A stretch of 64,000 nt of DNA from Noviluteimonas gilva (GCF_009740395.1 NZ_WOXT01000005.1:124001-188000), one strand, 5' to 3'. Shown: positions 1 through 9,007, counted from the stretch's first letter. Program-made: numbers and translations. Notes: generated from the sequence alone by a model not told the origin.

Positions 1-260
1 TGGTTCCAGCCGCCTTTGAATTCCGGGTTGCCCTTGTCGACGAAATACGCGTGCTGGATGCGATAGCTGTCGACCATCGGGAAGCCGTAGATGTACGCCT
101 CTTTCGCGATGGCGCGCGCATCGTCGGAGGGCGGCGCGCTCGCGGTCGGTGCCGCTGCGGTGGATGCCGCGGGCGGTGCGACCGGTTCCGGCGTGCGGCT
201 GCACGCGGCGAGGACGAGCAGGCCGAAGGCCGGCAAGGCGCAGCGAAGGGAGGCGAGCAT
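1..260 (-). CDS. DUF1254 lipoprotein, N-terminal part (cut by window edge)
   Basis: The reading frame is open from an ATG at 260 to the left edge, so only the first 86 residues are visible. The N-terminus is a lipoprotein signal: a hydrophobic stretch ending in LVLAACS, with Cys as the probable lipidated residue. An Ala/Pro-rich linker follows. The sequence ARAIAKEAYIYGFPMVDSY is the typical start of a DUF1254 domain, which in complete proteins is usually followed by DUF1214. The function of these envelope proteins is not established. The family call rests on this one block, and the C-terminal part cannot be checked. Confidence 0.75.
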   Translation of the reverse strand, partial: MLASLRCALPAFGLLVLAACSRTPEPVAPPAASTAAAPTASAPPSDDARAIAKEAYIYGFPMVDSYRIQHAYFVDKGNPEFKGGWN

Positions 261-365
261 GGGGTGCTCCTGGGGAAACCGTCGCCCATGCTGGGGGCGC
301 GTCGCCACGCCGGAAACCGTAGAACTACCGTCCCCGCTACCGAAAAACTGCCGGTCCCCGGCGGC

Positions 366-1175
366 CTAGAGCGAAGCGCCGACGATCCCCTCGCGCAGCG
401 CGATCTTCGGTGCCGGCTGCGCCGCACGCATCGCGGCGTGCCATGCGATCTCGCGCTGCGCGGTGCGCGATTCGATGCGCCACTTGCCCGGGCGTTCGTC
501 GATCGGACCCTCGGGCTCGAACATCACGCGCACCTCGGCCGTGCCCGGCAGCGTCATGTTGAACTCGCGGAACTTGGCGACCCGCACCGCTTCCACGCTC
601 AGGTTTTCCAGGCGACGACAGATCAGCGCCTTCTCTTCCGCATCGCCGCCCGCGTTGAACAACGTGCAGCGGAGCGAACCGGTGTCTTCCGCGCGACCTT
701 CGGCATCGACGCGCGCAGCCACGCGCACGATGGCATTGGTCGAGCGATACGGCGATTGGAGATAGGTGCGCGTGGCGACGTGTGATTCGCGCGCGTCCAA
801 GCCTTCGCCGAACGCTGCGTCTTCCAGACGAAGGAGATGACCTTCCGGCACCTTGATCGCCGCGATCATCAAATCCATCGACGTGGTCCCCGTGGTCTTG
901 CCTTCGGGCATCGCGACGGGTTCGAAAGACCAACCGCCGATGGCTTTCTCGAGGCGGATGCGGACTGCGTCGGGCAACTTCTTCGTCGCGATTTCGTAGG
1001 CGACGACGTGGCCGGTGGCATCGATCGTGATCGTGCCTTCCACGCGCATCGTCATGACTTCTTCGAGTGGCGGCGGCGGTGCTTCGTCGCGCTTGGCGTT
1101 ACCCGCAGGCGACGCGAGCGCGATGACAAGTGCGGTCAGCAGCGGCGCGGTGCGTCGCATCGATCGGTCGAGCAT
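366..1175 (-). CDS. Secreted protein related to TonB-like energy transducers
   Basis: The protein has 269 residues. The ATG at 1175 was chosen because an AGGGGG ribosome site lies just upstream and the N-terminus becomes a clean signal peptide ending near ASPAGNA. The open frame extends further upstream, but without signal or context. The mature part has two repeated beta-rich segments of the kind seen in TonB C-terminal-like proteins (VEGTITIDATGHV and later AIVRVAARVDAEGRA). The same layout is seen in two tandem paralogues at 27548-28432 and 28663-29523, so this is the third family member in the window. No transmembrane anchor other than the signal is seen, so real energy transduction is doubtful. 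The function is unknown. Confidence 0.75.
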   Translation of the reverse strand: MLDRSMRRTAPLLTALVIALASPAGNAKRDEAPPPPLEEVMTMRVEGTITIDATGHVVAYEIATKKLPDAVRIRLEKAIGGWSFEPVAMPEGKTTGTTSMDLMIAAIKVPEGHLLRLEDAAFGEGLDARESHVATRTYLQSPYRSTNAIVRVAARVDAEGRAEDTGSLRCTLFNAGGDAEEKALICRRLENLSVEAVRVAKFREFNMTLPGTAEVRVMFEPEGPIDERPGKWRIESRTAQREIAWHAAMRAAQPAPKIALREGIVGASL

Positions 1176-1227
1176 ATGCCTGCCCCCTGGTTCCCCGGGC
1201 GCGATGCTATCGTGCCGCCACGGGGGG

Positions 1228-1485
1228 ATGCCAATGCGCCGCGATCGTACCGACGAAGAATTGACGCTGACGGGCCGGGCCATGACGGCGCTCGGGTCGA
1301 TCTTCATTTCCGTCCCGGTGCTCGGCTTGCTCTGGCTGTTGTTGAACTACCTGCTCGGCGAGCTTTCGATCCACGTGCTCGTCTGGGCCGTCGCCGGCCT
1401 TACGGTGTTCACGTTCCTGTTTCCCCGCGCCGCGCCGGACCTGTTCGCAGGATTGATCGACGCGCTCTTCAAGATCGGGCGGTAG
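1228..1485 (+). CDS. Small two-helix membrane protein
   Basis: This predicted 85-residue protein has two hydrophobic helices, around residues 20-42 and 46-64, with a charged N-terminus (MRRDRTDEE). ATG codons at 1228 and 1234 are both possible. A purine-rich GGGGGG lies just before the first, and the divergent gene starts at 1175. The stop codon overlaps the GTG of the next gene (TAGTG), so the two are probably translationally coupled. No family is recognised. A role next to the hydrolases is suggested only by the overlap. Confidence 0.65.
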   Translation: MPMRRDRTDEELTLTGRAMTALGSIFISVPVLGLLWLLLNYLLGELSIHVLVWAVAGLTVFTFLFPRAAPDLFAGLIDALFKIGR

Positions 1486-2258
1486 TGACCGGCGCTCACC
1501 AGGACAACACCGTTGCCGTGCCCGGTGGTCGCGTGTTCGTGCGGCGATGGGTGGGCGGAGGTGAGCGCGCACCGATCGTGCTGCTGCACGATTCGCTCGG
1601 GTCGGTGGAGCAGTGGCGGGAATTTCCGCTGGCGCTCGCGAGCGCGATGCAACGCGATGTCATTGCTTACGACCGACTGGGCTTCGGCCATTCCAGCGCG
1701 CGTGATGCGCGGCCTTCGATCCATTTCGTCGACGAAGAAGCGGCGGCGTTTGCCGCATTCGCAGATGCCATCGGCCTCACGCGCTTCGTCTTGTTCGGCC
1801 ATAGCGTCGGCGGTGCGATGGCGCTGGCGATCGCAGCGACGCAAGGCACGCGTTGCGAAGCGGTGATCACCGAGTCGGCGCAAGCCTTCGTTGAATCGCG
1901 CACGCTGGATGGCATCCGCGCGGCGAAGATCGCGTTCGAAGATCCCGAGCAATTCGCGCGCCTCGCGAAATGGCACGGCGACAAGGCGCGCTGGGTGCTC
2001 GAAGCGTGGACCGAGGTCTGGTTGTCGCCTGACTTCGCGCGTTGGTCCATCGATGCCGCGTTGCCGCGCATCGCCTGCCCCGTCCTCGCGATCCACGGCG
2101 AGCGCGACGAATTCGGCTCGGTCGCATTCCCGCAACGCATCGCGCAAGGCGTGCGCGACGGCCGCATGATCGTGCATCCGTGCGGCCACGTGCCGCATCG
2201 GGAATGCGCGGACGATGTGCTGCGGTGGTCGGCGGAATTCCTGGAAGGCGTCGCCTGA
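1485..2258 (+). CDS. Alpha/beta hydrolase
   Basis: This is a 257-residue cytoplasmic alpha/beta-hydrolase-fold protein. Visible elements are the oxyanion-side motif LLHDSLGS, the nucleophile elbow GHSVGG (Ser107), an acid in HGERDEF and the catalytic His in CGHVPH. It resembles small carboxylesterase/lyase-type hydrolases; the substrate cannot be read from sequence. The GTG at 1485 is chosen as start because it overlaps the stop of the upstream membrane protein and leaves a normal N-terminal strand (VAVPGGRVFVRRW). The long open frame upstream of this point is antisense to the divergent gene. The stop overlaps the ATG of the next hydrolase (TGATG), giving a coupled three-gene unit. Confidence 0.85.
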   Translation: MTGAHQDNTVAVPGGRVFVRRWVGGGERAPIVLLHDSLGSVEQWREFPLALASAMQRDVIAYDRLGFGHSSARDARPSIHFVDEEAAAFAAFADAIGLTRFVLFGHSVGGAMALAIAATQGTRCEAVITESAQAFVESRTLDGIRAAKIAFEDPEQFARLAKWHGDKARWVLEAWTEVWLSPDFARWSIDAALPRIACPVLAIHGERDEFGSVAFPQRIAQGVRDGRMIVHPCGHVPHRECADDVLRWSAEFLEGVA

Positions 2259-2935
2259 TGCGCTTGGTCTGCTTGCCGGGCCTGGATGGCACGGCGGACA
2301 TGTTCTCCCGATTCGCCGAGCGCGCCGCCGCGCACTTCACAGCGGTCGATTGCGTCGCCTATCCGCGCGACCGGGTGATGGATTACGCGGCGCTGGAAGC
2401 GTTCGCGCGGAAAGCGCTGCCGGCGTCGGAACCGTTCGTGTTGCTGGGCGAGTCGTTCTCGGGGCCCGTGGCGATGCGCATTGCAGCCTCGCCGCCGCCG
2501 AATCTCGCGGCGCTCGTGTTGTCGACGACGTTCGCGCGACAGCCGATGCCGTGGCTGTCGATGTTCGCCGCGCTCACGCGCATCGCACCCGTGCACACCG
2601 TGCCGGTGGCGTGGGCGATGCCGTGGTTGCTCGGTCGCTGGAGTACGCCCGATTTGCGACGAACGTTGGCCGCAGCCTTGTCGAACGTGCATGCGGACGT
2701 CCTGCGTGCGCGCATGCGTGCGGCGCTGGAGACGGATGTCATTGCGCGCGCCGCAGCGATCACCGTACCCACGCTGGTCCTGCGCGCGACCGAAGATCGT
2801 CTGTTGACGCGGCGCGCCGCCGAGGCGTTGCAGCGCGTCCTGCCGAACGCAAGGGTTGTCGATATCGCCGGGCCGCACTTGTTGCTGCAGGCGAATGCAG
2901 ATGACGCACTGCGGGCCATCACCGGATTCGTGTAA
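2258..2935 (+). CDS. Alpha/beta hydrolase, lipase-like
   Basis: This 225-residue protein begins immediately with the first strand (MRLVCLPGLDGTADMF). It carries the nucleophile motif GESFSG (Ser66), an acid in RATEDRL and a late His in GPHLLLQ. The GxSxG elbow with Glu before Ser is seen in a group of short bacterial hydrolases. Its ATG overlaps the TGA of the preceding hydrolase, so translation is probably coupled. The two hydrolases differ clearly in sequence and are not a recent duplication. The substrate is unknown. Confidence 0.85.
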   Translation: MRLVCLPGLDGTADMFSRFAERAAAHFTAVDCVAYPRDRVMDYAALEAFARKALPASEPFVLLGESFSGPVAMRIAASPPPNLAALVLSTTFARQPMPWLSMFAALTRIAPVHTVPVAWAMPWLLGRWSTPDLRRTLAAALSNVHADVLRARMRAALETDVIARAAAITVPTLVLRATEDRLLTRRAAEALQRVLPNARVVDIAGPHLLLQANADDALRAITGFV

Positions 2936-3001
2936 CGCCCCTCGCCCGGGCTTCCGGGACCACGAAGGCGAGCCGGCCGAAGTCGGTGTAGGCTGCGCGA
3001 C

Positions 3002-3382
3002 ATGCGCATGCCCTCGCCCGCCGCCGTGGTGTTCGTCGCCGATGTGGCGCGCGTCGCCGCCTTCTATCGCACCGTGTTCGGCATGCGGCACATGGAAGGC
3101 GATGCGGCTTACGTCGTGCTGGAGCGCGACGGATTCCAGCTCACGATCCATGGGCTGCGCGGCGAGCCGGCCACCCGCGGCGCCGCGCGTGAAGACACGT
3201 ACGTGAAGCTGTGCTTCCCCGTCGACAGCATCGCGAACGTGCGGCGCGAGGCTGCCGCGCTCGGCGGCGAAGTCTGGCCGGCCGAACGCGAGTGGGAGTC
3301 CGAAACCCGCGGCTTCCGCGCCTGCGATGGCCGCGACCCGGAAGGCAACGTGTTCCAGGCACGCGAGCCGCTGGCCGGGTGA
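3002..3382 (+). CDS. VOC family (glyoxalase/bleomycin-resistance fold) protein
   Basis: This 126-residue protein has one vicinal-oxygen-chelate module pair. The typical start is VVFVADVARVAAFYRTVFGM and the typical end is ACDGRDPEGNVFQ, which carries the conserved DPxGN motif. Members are metal-dependent lyases, dioxygenases or antibiotic-binding proteins, and this one is too generic to assign. It stands alone, 66 bases after the hydrolase pair. Confidence 0.85.
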   Translation: MRMPSPAAVVFVADVARVAAFYRTVFGMRHMEGDAAYVVLERDGFQLTIHGLRGEPATRGAAREDTYVKLCFPVDSIANVRREAAALGGEVWPAEREWESETRGFRACDGRDPEGNVFQAREPLAG

Positions 3383-3451
3383 CGCGGGGCCGCCCGTGAT
3401 GTTTCGCGCCCTCGTGCGTATCACCCCGGCAAGCCCCTCCGACACGCCCAC

Positions 3452-3961
3452 GTGACCGCCACCCTCGCCCTGTCCCCGGATTTCCAGTCGCTGCTCGCCG
3501 CCCATCGCGGCATCGTGCTGAAAGTCGCCGCCACGTATGCGCGCTCGCCGGAAGATCGCGCGGACCTGGCGCAGGACATTGCGATGCAACTTTGGCAAGC
3601 GTGGCCGGCTTACGACAGCTCGCGCGCCTTCGCGACCTGGATGTATCGCGTCGCGCTGAACGTCGCGATTTCGTGGCAACGCCGCGAACGCCATCGCCGC
3701 CACGAACCACTCGATGACGACGATGCGCACGCGCAACTCGCCGGCGCGCTCGACGTCGATGTCGAAGTGCGCGAGCAACTCACGCTCGTGCAGCGCGCGA
3801 TGGCGAGCCTGGGCGATGTCGACCGCGCGTTGCTGCTGTTGCACCTGGAAGGTTGCAGCCATCGCGAAAGCGCGGAGGTGCTCGGCACCACCGAAGGCAA
3901 CGTCGCCACGCGGCTGAACCGGATCAAGACCCACCTGCGGCGCGAAGTCGCCGATGCATGA
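3452..3961 (+). CDS. ECF-type RNA polymerase sigma factor
   Basis: This 169-residue sigma-70 family protein has region 2 at about residues 12-75 (LAQDIAMQLWQAW and FATWMYRVALNVA) and region 4 at about residues 108-160 (LLLLHLEGCSHRESAEVLGTT, then a helix with RLNRIKTHL). It lacks regions 1 and 3, as expected for ECF sigmas. The start is a GTG at 3452; no better ATG gives the N-terminal helix. The downstream membrane protein begins at the stop codon and may be its regulator. The promoter set it controls cannot be read here. Confidence 0.9.
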   Translation: MTATLALSPDFQSLLAAHRGIVLKVAATYARSPEDRADLAQDIAMQLWQAWPAYDSSRAFATWMYRVALNVAISWQRRERHRRHEPLDDDDAHAQLAGALDVDVEVREQLTLVQRAMASLGDVDRALLLLHLEGCSHRESAEVLGTTEGNVATRLNRIKTHLRREVADA

Positions 3962-3972
3962 CGGAGACGAAC

Positions 3973-4602
3973 ATGGAACTGCACGAACTCGAATCGGCGT
4001 GGAAGACCCTGGATGCGCGCGTCGCGCGACAGGAAGTCGAACTCACGCAATTGCGCTCGCAGAACTTCGCGATGCGCACGAAAGGCAAGCTCGCGCGCGC
4101 ATCCCTGGGCCAGTCGTGGCAGATCGCGGTCGGTTTGCTGTTCGCGGTGTGGGGGGGCGGCTACTGGTTCGATCATCTGGGCACGCCGCACTTGGTCGCC
4201 TACGGGCTTGCGGTGCATGCGTACGGGATCGCCCTGCTGGCGACGGCGATCGTCTTGCTCGTCCAATTGGCGAACGTGGATTACGCGCTGCCCGTCTCCG
4301 ACGTGCAGGAACGCTTGCTGCGCTTGCGCCGCACGCGCATTCGTTGCGAGCGTGTGCTGTGGATCGCGGGCGCGGTGATGTGGGTGCCGATCATGATGAT
4401 CGCGCTGCGCTGGATCCACTTCGACGCGTGGCTGGTCAATCCCTGGTTCGTGCTCGGCAATCTCGCCGCGGGCCTGGTGCTCGCGGCGGGCGCGGCCTTC
4501 GTGATGTGGCGCAAGCCGGCGTGGTTCGCGAAGCTCGCGATGGAAGGGCCGCTGGCGGATGTGGAGCGGCAACTCGCGGATCTGGAAACGCTGCGCGCCT
4601 GA
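3973..4602 (+). CDS. Membrane protein cotranscribed with the ECF sigma factor
   Basis: This protein of about 209 residues starts with a short coiled-coil-like helix (LHELESAWKTLDARVARQEVEL), followed by four hydrophobic segments and a charged C-terminal helix. The ATG at 3973 has a GGAG site 7 bases upstream. An ATG at 3958 overlaps the sigma stop (ATGA) and would add five residues. No zinc-binding anti-sigma motif is visible, so an anti-sigma role is only suggested by position. Confidence 0.75.
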   Translation: MELHELESAWKTLDARVARQEVELTQLRSQNFAMRTKGKLARASLGQSWQIAVGLLFAVWGGGYWFDHLGTPHLVAYGLAVHAYGIALLATAIVLLVQLANVDYALPVSDVQERLLRLRRTRIRCERVLWIAGAVMWVPIMMIALRWIHFDAWLVNPWFVLGNLAAGLVLAAGAAFVMWRKPAWFAKLAMEGPLADVERQLADLETLRA

Positions 4603-4608
4603 ATCGCT

Positions 4609-5031
4609 TCAGCGCGCGCGCAGCGCGGAGACTTTGCGTTGCAAGAGCGCGCCGACCAGCATCGCGGGAAGGAACACCCACGCGGTCCACATGCCCCCGC
4701 CCGCGCCGACCAGCACGGGACCGGGGCAATAACCCGATAAACCCCAGCCGATCCCGAACAACACTGCGCCGGCTACGAGCCTGGCATCGACGATGGTCTT
4801 GGTCGGCAGGTGGAAGTCGGCGTCGAGCAGGGGACGGTCGCGGCGCAGCACGAACGGGAACAACAACATCGTCGTTCCCGTCGCGCCGAGCATCACGAAC
4901 AGCAGCGAGGGATCGAAATCGCCGGCGACATCGAGGAAGCCGAGTACGACGTTCGGATCGCTCATGCGCCCGACGACGAGGCCGATGCCGAACACCGCAC
5001 CGGCAAGGAACGCGGCGAGGATGCGCTTCAT
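4609..5031 (-). CDS. YeeE/YedE-type transporter half, C-terminal component
   Basis: This 140-residue integral membrane protein has four to five hydrophobic helices and the signature GLSGYCPGP, with the Cys typical of YeeE/YedE (sulfur-compound transport) proteins of the short DUF6691 type. It starts at an ATG that overlaps the stop of the other half by 4 bases. In this family two half-length proteins are thought to act together in uptake of thiosulfate or other sulfur species. The transported compound is inferred from the family. Confidence 0.85.
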   Translation of the reverse strand: MKRILAAFLAGAVFGIGLVVGRMSDPNVVLGFLDVAGDFDPSLLFVMLGATGTTMLLFPFVLRRDRPLLDADFHLPTKTIVDARLVAGAVLFGIGWGLSGYCPGPVLVGAGGGMWTAWVFLPAMLVGALLQRKVSALRAR

Positions 5032-5450
5032 GTCGACACACGGATGACGTGTCGCAGGACGAACACCGTGACCATCGCGCTGGCGACGAACAGGACGACC
5101 GAAACGAAGGAGCGTTTCGACATGCGCCCGAGTCCGCAGACGCCATGGCCGCTCGTGCAGCCGCCGCCGAGCGTGGTGCCGTAGCCGACCAGCAAGCCGG
5201 CGACGATCAACATCGGCCACTTGTACGGCGACAACGCATGTTGCCCCTGCGCGTTCATCGCGATGCCGCCTGCCAGCATCAGGCCGACGATGAAAGCGGC
5301 GCGCCATCCCCACTCGTCGAGCGAGGAACGTTTCACCACGTTGTCGACGATGCCGCTGACGCCGGCGATGCGCCCGTTCGCCCAGAGCAGCCAGGTGGCG
5401 GCGAGCCCGATGAGCACGCCGCCGATCAGTGCTGACAACCAGGGATGCAT
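5028..5450 (-). CDS. YeeE/YedE-type transporter half, N-terminal component
   Basis: This 140-residue integral membrane protein carries the signature GGGCTSGHGVCGLGRMS, the Cys-containing motif of YeeE/YedE sulfur-compound transporters. Hydrophobic helices lie on both sides. It is the first gene of the pair, its stop overlaps the start of the second half by 4 bases, and it begins 5 bases after the stop of the upstream secreted protein, so the three may form one operon. No rhodanese or persulfide dioxygenase gene sits nearby, although such genes often accompany these transporters. Confidence 0.87.
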   Translation of the reverse strand: MHPWLSALIGGVLIGLAATWLLWANGRIAGVSGIVDNVVKRSSLDEWGWRAAFIVGLMLAGGIAMNAQGQHALSPYKWPMLIVAGLLVGYGTTLGGGCTSGHGVCGLGRMSKRSFVSVVLFVASAMVTVFVLRHVIRVST

Positions 5451-5455
5451 GGCGC

Positions 5456-6052
5456 CTACTTCTTGTCGGTTTTCTCGAGCGAAAGCACGACCGATTCGGC
5501 GGCGGTGATCACCACGGTGTCGCCGATCTTCGGCTTGGCCAGCAACGCCGGATCTTCGACCTTCACCGTGACGTAGTTGCCTTCGGGCCCCTTGAGCGTG
5601 ACAGTCTGCGCGGCGCGATCGATCGCTTCGATGGTCGCGACCACGCGGAACATGCGCGCGACGCCGGCGGCAGGCGCCTGGTCGGTCGATGCGCGTCCAC
5701 CGCCTTCGACGGCGACGAGCGGATCCTTCTTTTCTTCCTCGGTCGCTGCACGCAACTCGCTGGTGATGCCGACGGTGTACTTCGCACGCACGGTGTCGCC
5801 GACGGCGACTTCGTCGAAGCGCTTCACTTCCGGGTCGACCACGATCGTCTGCGACTGGCCGTCTTCGGTCTTGAGCGTCACTTCGCGCTTGGCCTTGTCG
5901 ACGGCGGTGACGGTCGCGGTCTTCTCGATGGTCTGCTCCATCGTCCGGGGCGCGGCGGTGGTCTGCGCTTCCTGCGCGAAGGCCGGCAGGGCGAGCACCA
6001 GGGTCAGGCAGGCAGCGATCAGCGTGGGGCGAAGCGCGTTGCGATAATCCAT
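5456..6052 (-). CDS. Secreted protein of unknown function
   Basis: This 198-residue protein has a signal peptide (hydrophobic core TLVLALPAFA, cleavage near AFAQE). The mature part repeats a small beta motif twice, TATVTAVDKAKREVTLKTEDG and later an equivalent block around ATIEAIDRAAQTVTLKGP. This pattern suggests two OB-like or DUF5666-like beta domains. It is probably periplasmic. It lies just upstream of the YeeE/YedE pair on the same strand. No enzymatic motif is visible. Confidence 0.75.
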   Translation of the reverse strand: MDYRNALRPTLIAACLTLVLALPAFAQEAQTTAAPRTMEQTIEKTATVTAVDKAKREVTLKTEDGQSQTIVVDPEVKRFDEVAVGDTVRAKYTVGITSELRAATEEEKKDPLVAVEGGGRASTDQAPAAGVARMFRVVATIEAIDRAAQTVTLKGPEGNYVTVKVEDPALLAKPKIGDTVVITAAESVVLSLEKTDKK

Positions 6053-6155
6053 GGGGAAACCTCCTCGTGGGGACAGGAAGGAGTCTGGAGTCTCGGCGAC
6101 GACCCGGATATTGCCCTTTCGGGAGCGGGTCTCGTCAGGCGCAGGAAGCCTGCGC

Positions 6156-6398
6156 TCAGCGGCGCGGAATGCGGCCGTTGGTCAGCAGCAGGATCGCCTT
6201 TTCGATGGGCATGAAGACGAACAGCGCGTGGTCCACGCCCTCGAGGATATGGCGCCAATCCCCCGGGCCCGAGTCGGGCACCTCGACAGTGCCGCACAGG
6301 CGCGATTCCGGCATCTGGGAGTGCATCTCCCGCGGCGGCAGACAGCAAGCCGGCAGGAACGCCACCGTCCCGCCCTGCTCGTAAACAGACAGCTTCAT
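6156..6398 (-). CDS. Short hypothetical protein
   Basis: This is a predicted 80-residue protein. The ATG at 6398 has a GGAG site 9 bases upstream; the longer open frame upstream looks antisense to the lipoprotein gene on the other strand. It contains a Cys pair (PACCLPPRE) and a hydrophobic C-terminal helix (ALFVFMPIEKAILLLTNG). No family is recognised. It is divergent from the lipoprotein at 6648, with a 249-base gap in which no further gene is seen. Confidence 0.5.
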   Translation of the reverse strand: MKLSVYEQGGTVAFLPACCLPPREMHSQMPESRLCGTVEVPDSGPGDWRHILEGVDHALFVFMPIEKAILLLTNGRIPRR

Positions 6399-6647
6399 CG
6401 AACTGATCTCCACCGGAAACGCCTCCCGCGTCGCCGGTCCGGCCTGTGAAGACAAATGGCAGAGCCTGCCCTGTGGTGAATTGAACGCGCCGGCGAAGAC
6501 AGACCGGCTACGAAAGCGCGCCGTTCGTCGGGAAAATCGACCCGACCCGCGGTTGGCCCGAAAAAAGGACGGCACGGTCACCCGGACTGGGGCTGGAAGT
6601 GGGTCCGTGTATGCTCGCCCGCACTCCAAATGCACACGAGGGCAGTC

Positions 6648-7127
6648 ATGCGGTCGAAGGGGTTGAAGATGTTGTGCGCGGTGGCTTTGACGGCGCTGCT
6701 GTCGGCCTGCGGCGGTGGCGGCATGATCAAGCGCGTGTCGGAGCCGGCGGTCGGCATCCAGCAACTGACCGTGCAGGCCGATGGCACCTGGTCGGTCGAC
6801 TTGCGCATCGACAACTTCAGCAGCGTTCCGATGACCTTCGATACCGTCTCGCTCGCCATCAAGATCGGTGACGAAGCCGCCGGCACGCTGACCGCCTCGC
6901 CCGCCCTGCCCGTCGGGCCCGAATCGGCCGACATCGCCACGATCAAGCTCACGCCCACCTCGGCCGCGCGCATCGCGATGGCCGACGCCCTGACCTCGCG
7001 CCGGACGATCTCGTATTCCCTGGATGGCACCGTCGGCGCGTCTGCCGAGGGCCGGCAGCGCACCTTCCAACTGGAACGCAGCAACCAGCTCAACCCCGTG
7101 CCCGGCTTGCCGGGCGTGCTGCGCTGA
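6648..7127 (+). CDS. Lipoprotein, LEA-type-2-like beta fold
   Basis: This is a 159-residue protein. The ATG at 6648 is preferred over one at 6630 because GAGG lies 7 bases upstream. The signal ends in a lipobox LLSAC followed by a Gly run, so Cys is probably lipid-modified. The mature part has alternating beta strands (GTWSVDLRIDNFSSVPMTF), as in LEA-type-2 or immunoglobulin-like small lipoproteins. It sits 11 bases before the acyl-CoA dehydrogenase gene on the same strand, which suggests cotranscription without any clear functional tie. Confidence 0.75.
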   Translation: MRSKGLKMLCAVALTALLSACGGGGMIKRVSEPAVGIQQLTVQADGTWSVDLRIDNFSSVPMTFDTVSLAIKIGDEAAGTLTASPALPVGPESADIATIKLTPTSAARIAMADALTSRRTISYSLDGTVGASAEGRQRTFQLERSNQLNPVPGLPGVLR

Positions 7128-7138
7128 GGGCCGGGTCG

Positions 7139-8932
7139 ATGGGAAGCAGTTACCGCGCACCGCTCGACGACATGCGTTTCGTGCTTTACGACGTCCTCGG
7201 GGCCGAAGCGTTGTTCGTCAAACACGGGTTCAATGACGCCACGCGCGACGTGGTCGACGCGATCCTCCAGGAAGGCGCGCGTTTCACCGAAACCGTGCTG
7301 GCCCCGCTCAACGAAATCGGCGACCGCGTCGGCTGCGTCTACGACAAGACGACCGGCGATGTCCGCACGCCGCCGGGCTTTCGCGAGGCGTACGACAAAT
7401 TCGTCGACGGCGGTTGGAGCGGGCTGGTCTCGCCGGTCGAGTTCGGCGGCCAGGGCATGCCGCACCTCGCCGGTCTGCCGCTGAAGGAAATGATCGACGC
7501 GGCGAACCTGGCGTGGGGCAACTTCCCATTGCTGTCGCACGGTGCGACCGAAGCGCTGCTGCATCACGGTGAAGCGTGGCAGCAGGAAGCCTTCCTCAAG
7601 CCGATCGTCGACGGGCGCTGGACGGGCACGATGTGCCTGACCGAATCGCATTGCGGCACCGACCTCGGCCTGCTGAAGACGCGCGCGCAACCGCGCGAGG
7701 ACGGCAGCTACGAGATCACCGGCACGAAGATCTTCATCACCGCCGGCGAGCACGACTTCACCGAGAACATCGTGCACCTGGTGCTCGCGCGCCTTCCCGA
7801 TGCGCCGGCTGGCTCCAAGGGCATTTCCCTGTTCATCGTGCCGAAGATGCGCGTGGATCGCGACGGCGCGATGGGCGAACGCAACGCCGTGCGTTGCGGC
7901 GCGCTCGAACACAAGATGGGCATCCATGGTTCGGCGACGTGCGTCATCAACTTCGATGGCGCGCAGGGCTATCTGATCGGCGCGCCCAACAAGGGCCTGC
8001 TGGCGATGTTTACGATGATGAACACCGCGCGCCTGGCGGTTGGTCTGCAGGGCCTCGGGATTTCGGATCGCGCGTATCAGAACGCCGTGCGTTACGCGCG
8101 CGAACGTCTGCAGATGCGCTCGCTCTCGGGCGCGAAGTACCCGGAGAAGCCGGCCGACCCGATCATCGTCCACCCCGACGTGCGCCGCATGTTGCTCACG
8201 TGCAAGGCGCTGATCGAAGGCGGCCGCGTGCTCGGTTATCACGCCGCTTCGCTGGTCGATATCGCGCATCACGCGAAGGACGAAGACGAGCGCAAGCACG
8301 CCGATGTGCTGCTCGGTTTCCTCACGCCGATCGTCAAGGCGTGCCTCACCGAGTGGGGCGTGGAATGCACGTATCACGCGCTGCAGTGTTTCGGCGGGCA
8401 CGGCTACATCGCCGAGCACGGCATGGAGCAACTCGCGCGCGATGCACGCATCACGACCTTGTACGAAGGCACCACCGGCATCCAGGCGCTCGACCTGATG
8501 GGCCGCAAGGTGATGCAGCAACAGGCGGCGGGATTGCAGGTGTTCCTCGGCATGATCGAGGCGTTCTGCAACGACCATGCAAACGATGCAGCGCTCGCTG
8601 AATTCGTCGAACCGCTGCGTGCGAAGTCGTCCGAATGGCAGGCGCTCACGATGCAGATCGGCCAGCGCGCGGTGGGCGATGCCGATGAAGTCGGCGCCGC
8701 GGCGTACGACTACCTCTTCTATTCGGGCTACGTGGCGCTCGCTTACTGGTGGGCGCGCAGTGTCGCGGCCGCGGAGGCTTCGTCGCATTCGGCCGACTTC
8801 AAGGCAGCCAAGCGCGAGACCGCACGCTTCTTTTTCACGCGATTGCTGCCGCGCACGAGCGCGCATGCGCAGGCGATCGCCAGTGGCGTCGGGCCCCTGA
8901 TGGCGATGTCGGCGGAGCGATTCGGCGACTGA
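7139..8932 (+). CDS. Acyl-CoA dehydrogenase, long DmdC-like type
   Basis: This 597-residue flavoprotein has an N-terminal extension typical of the large acyl-CoA dehydrogenases. The central FAD/substrate block includes MCLTESHCGTDLG and TGTKIFITAGEHDF, the C-terminal helical domain contains YEGTTGIQALDLMGRK with the expected catalytic-region Glu, and an extra C-terminal domain ends near 590. Its size and motifs match the group that includes 3-methylmercaptopropionyl-CoA dehydrogenase. In organisms without the DMSP pathway the natural substrate is uncertain. The family is clear; the substrate is not. Confidence 0.92.
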   Translation: MGSSYRAPLDDMRFVLYDVLGAEALFVKHGFNDATRDVVDAILQEGARFTETVLAPLNEIGDRVGCVYDKTTGDVRTPPGFREAYDKFVDGGWSGLVSPVEFGGQGMPHLAGLPLKEMIDAANLAWGNFPLLSHGATEALLHHGEAWQQEAFLKPIVDGRWTGTMCLTESHCGTDLGLLKTRAQPREDGSYEITGTKIFITAGEHDFTENIVHLVLARLPDAPAGSKGISLFIVPKMRVDRDGAMGERNAVRCGALEHKMGIHGSATCVINFDGAQGYLIGAPNKGLLAMFTMMNTARLAVGLQGLGISDRAYQNAVRYARERLQMRSLSGAKYPEKPADPIIVHPDVRRMLLTCKALIEGGRVLGYHAASLVDIAHHAKDEDERKHADVLLGFLTPIVKACLTEWGVECTYHALQCFGGHGYIAEHGMEQLARDARITTLYEGTTGIQALDLMGRKVMQQQAAGLQVFLGMIEAFCNDHANDAALAEFVEPLRAKSSEWQALTMQIGQRAVGDADEVGAAAYDYLFYSGYVALAYWWARSVAAAEASSHSADFKAAKRETARFFFTRLLPRTSAHAQAIASGVGPLMAMSAERFGD

Positions 8933-9007
8933 GTGCGCGAAATCGGGCCGGGAATGGTTGAGTTGGGTGTTCTTCTTGTCATTGAAGGGGTATAAGCTCG
9001 ACTCTCA

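Noticed and set aside
6578-8866. Minus-strand 762-residue open frame
   Set aside because: It is an antisense shadow of the acyl-CoA dehydrogenase and lipoprotein genes.
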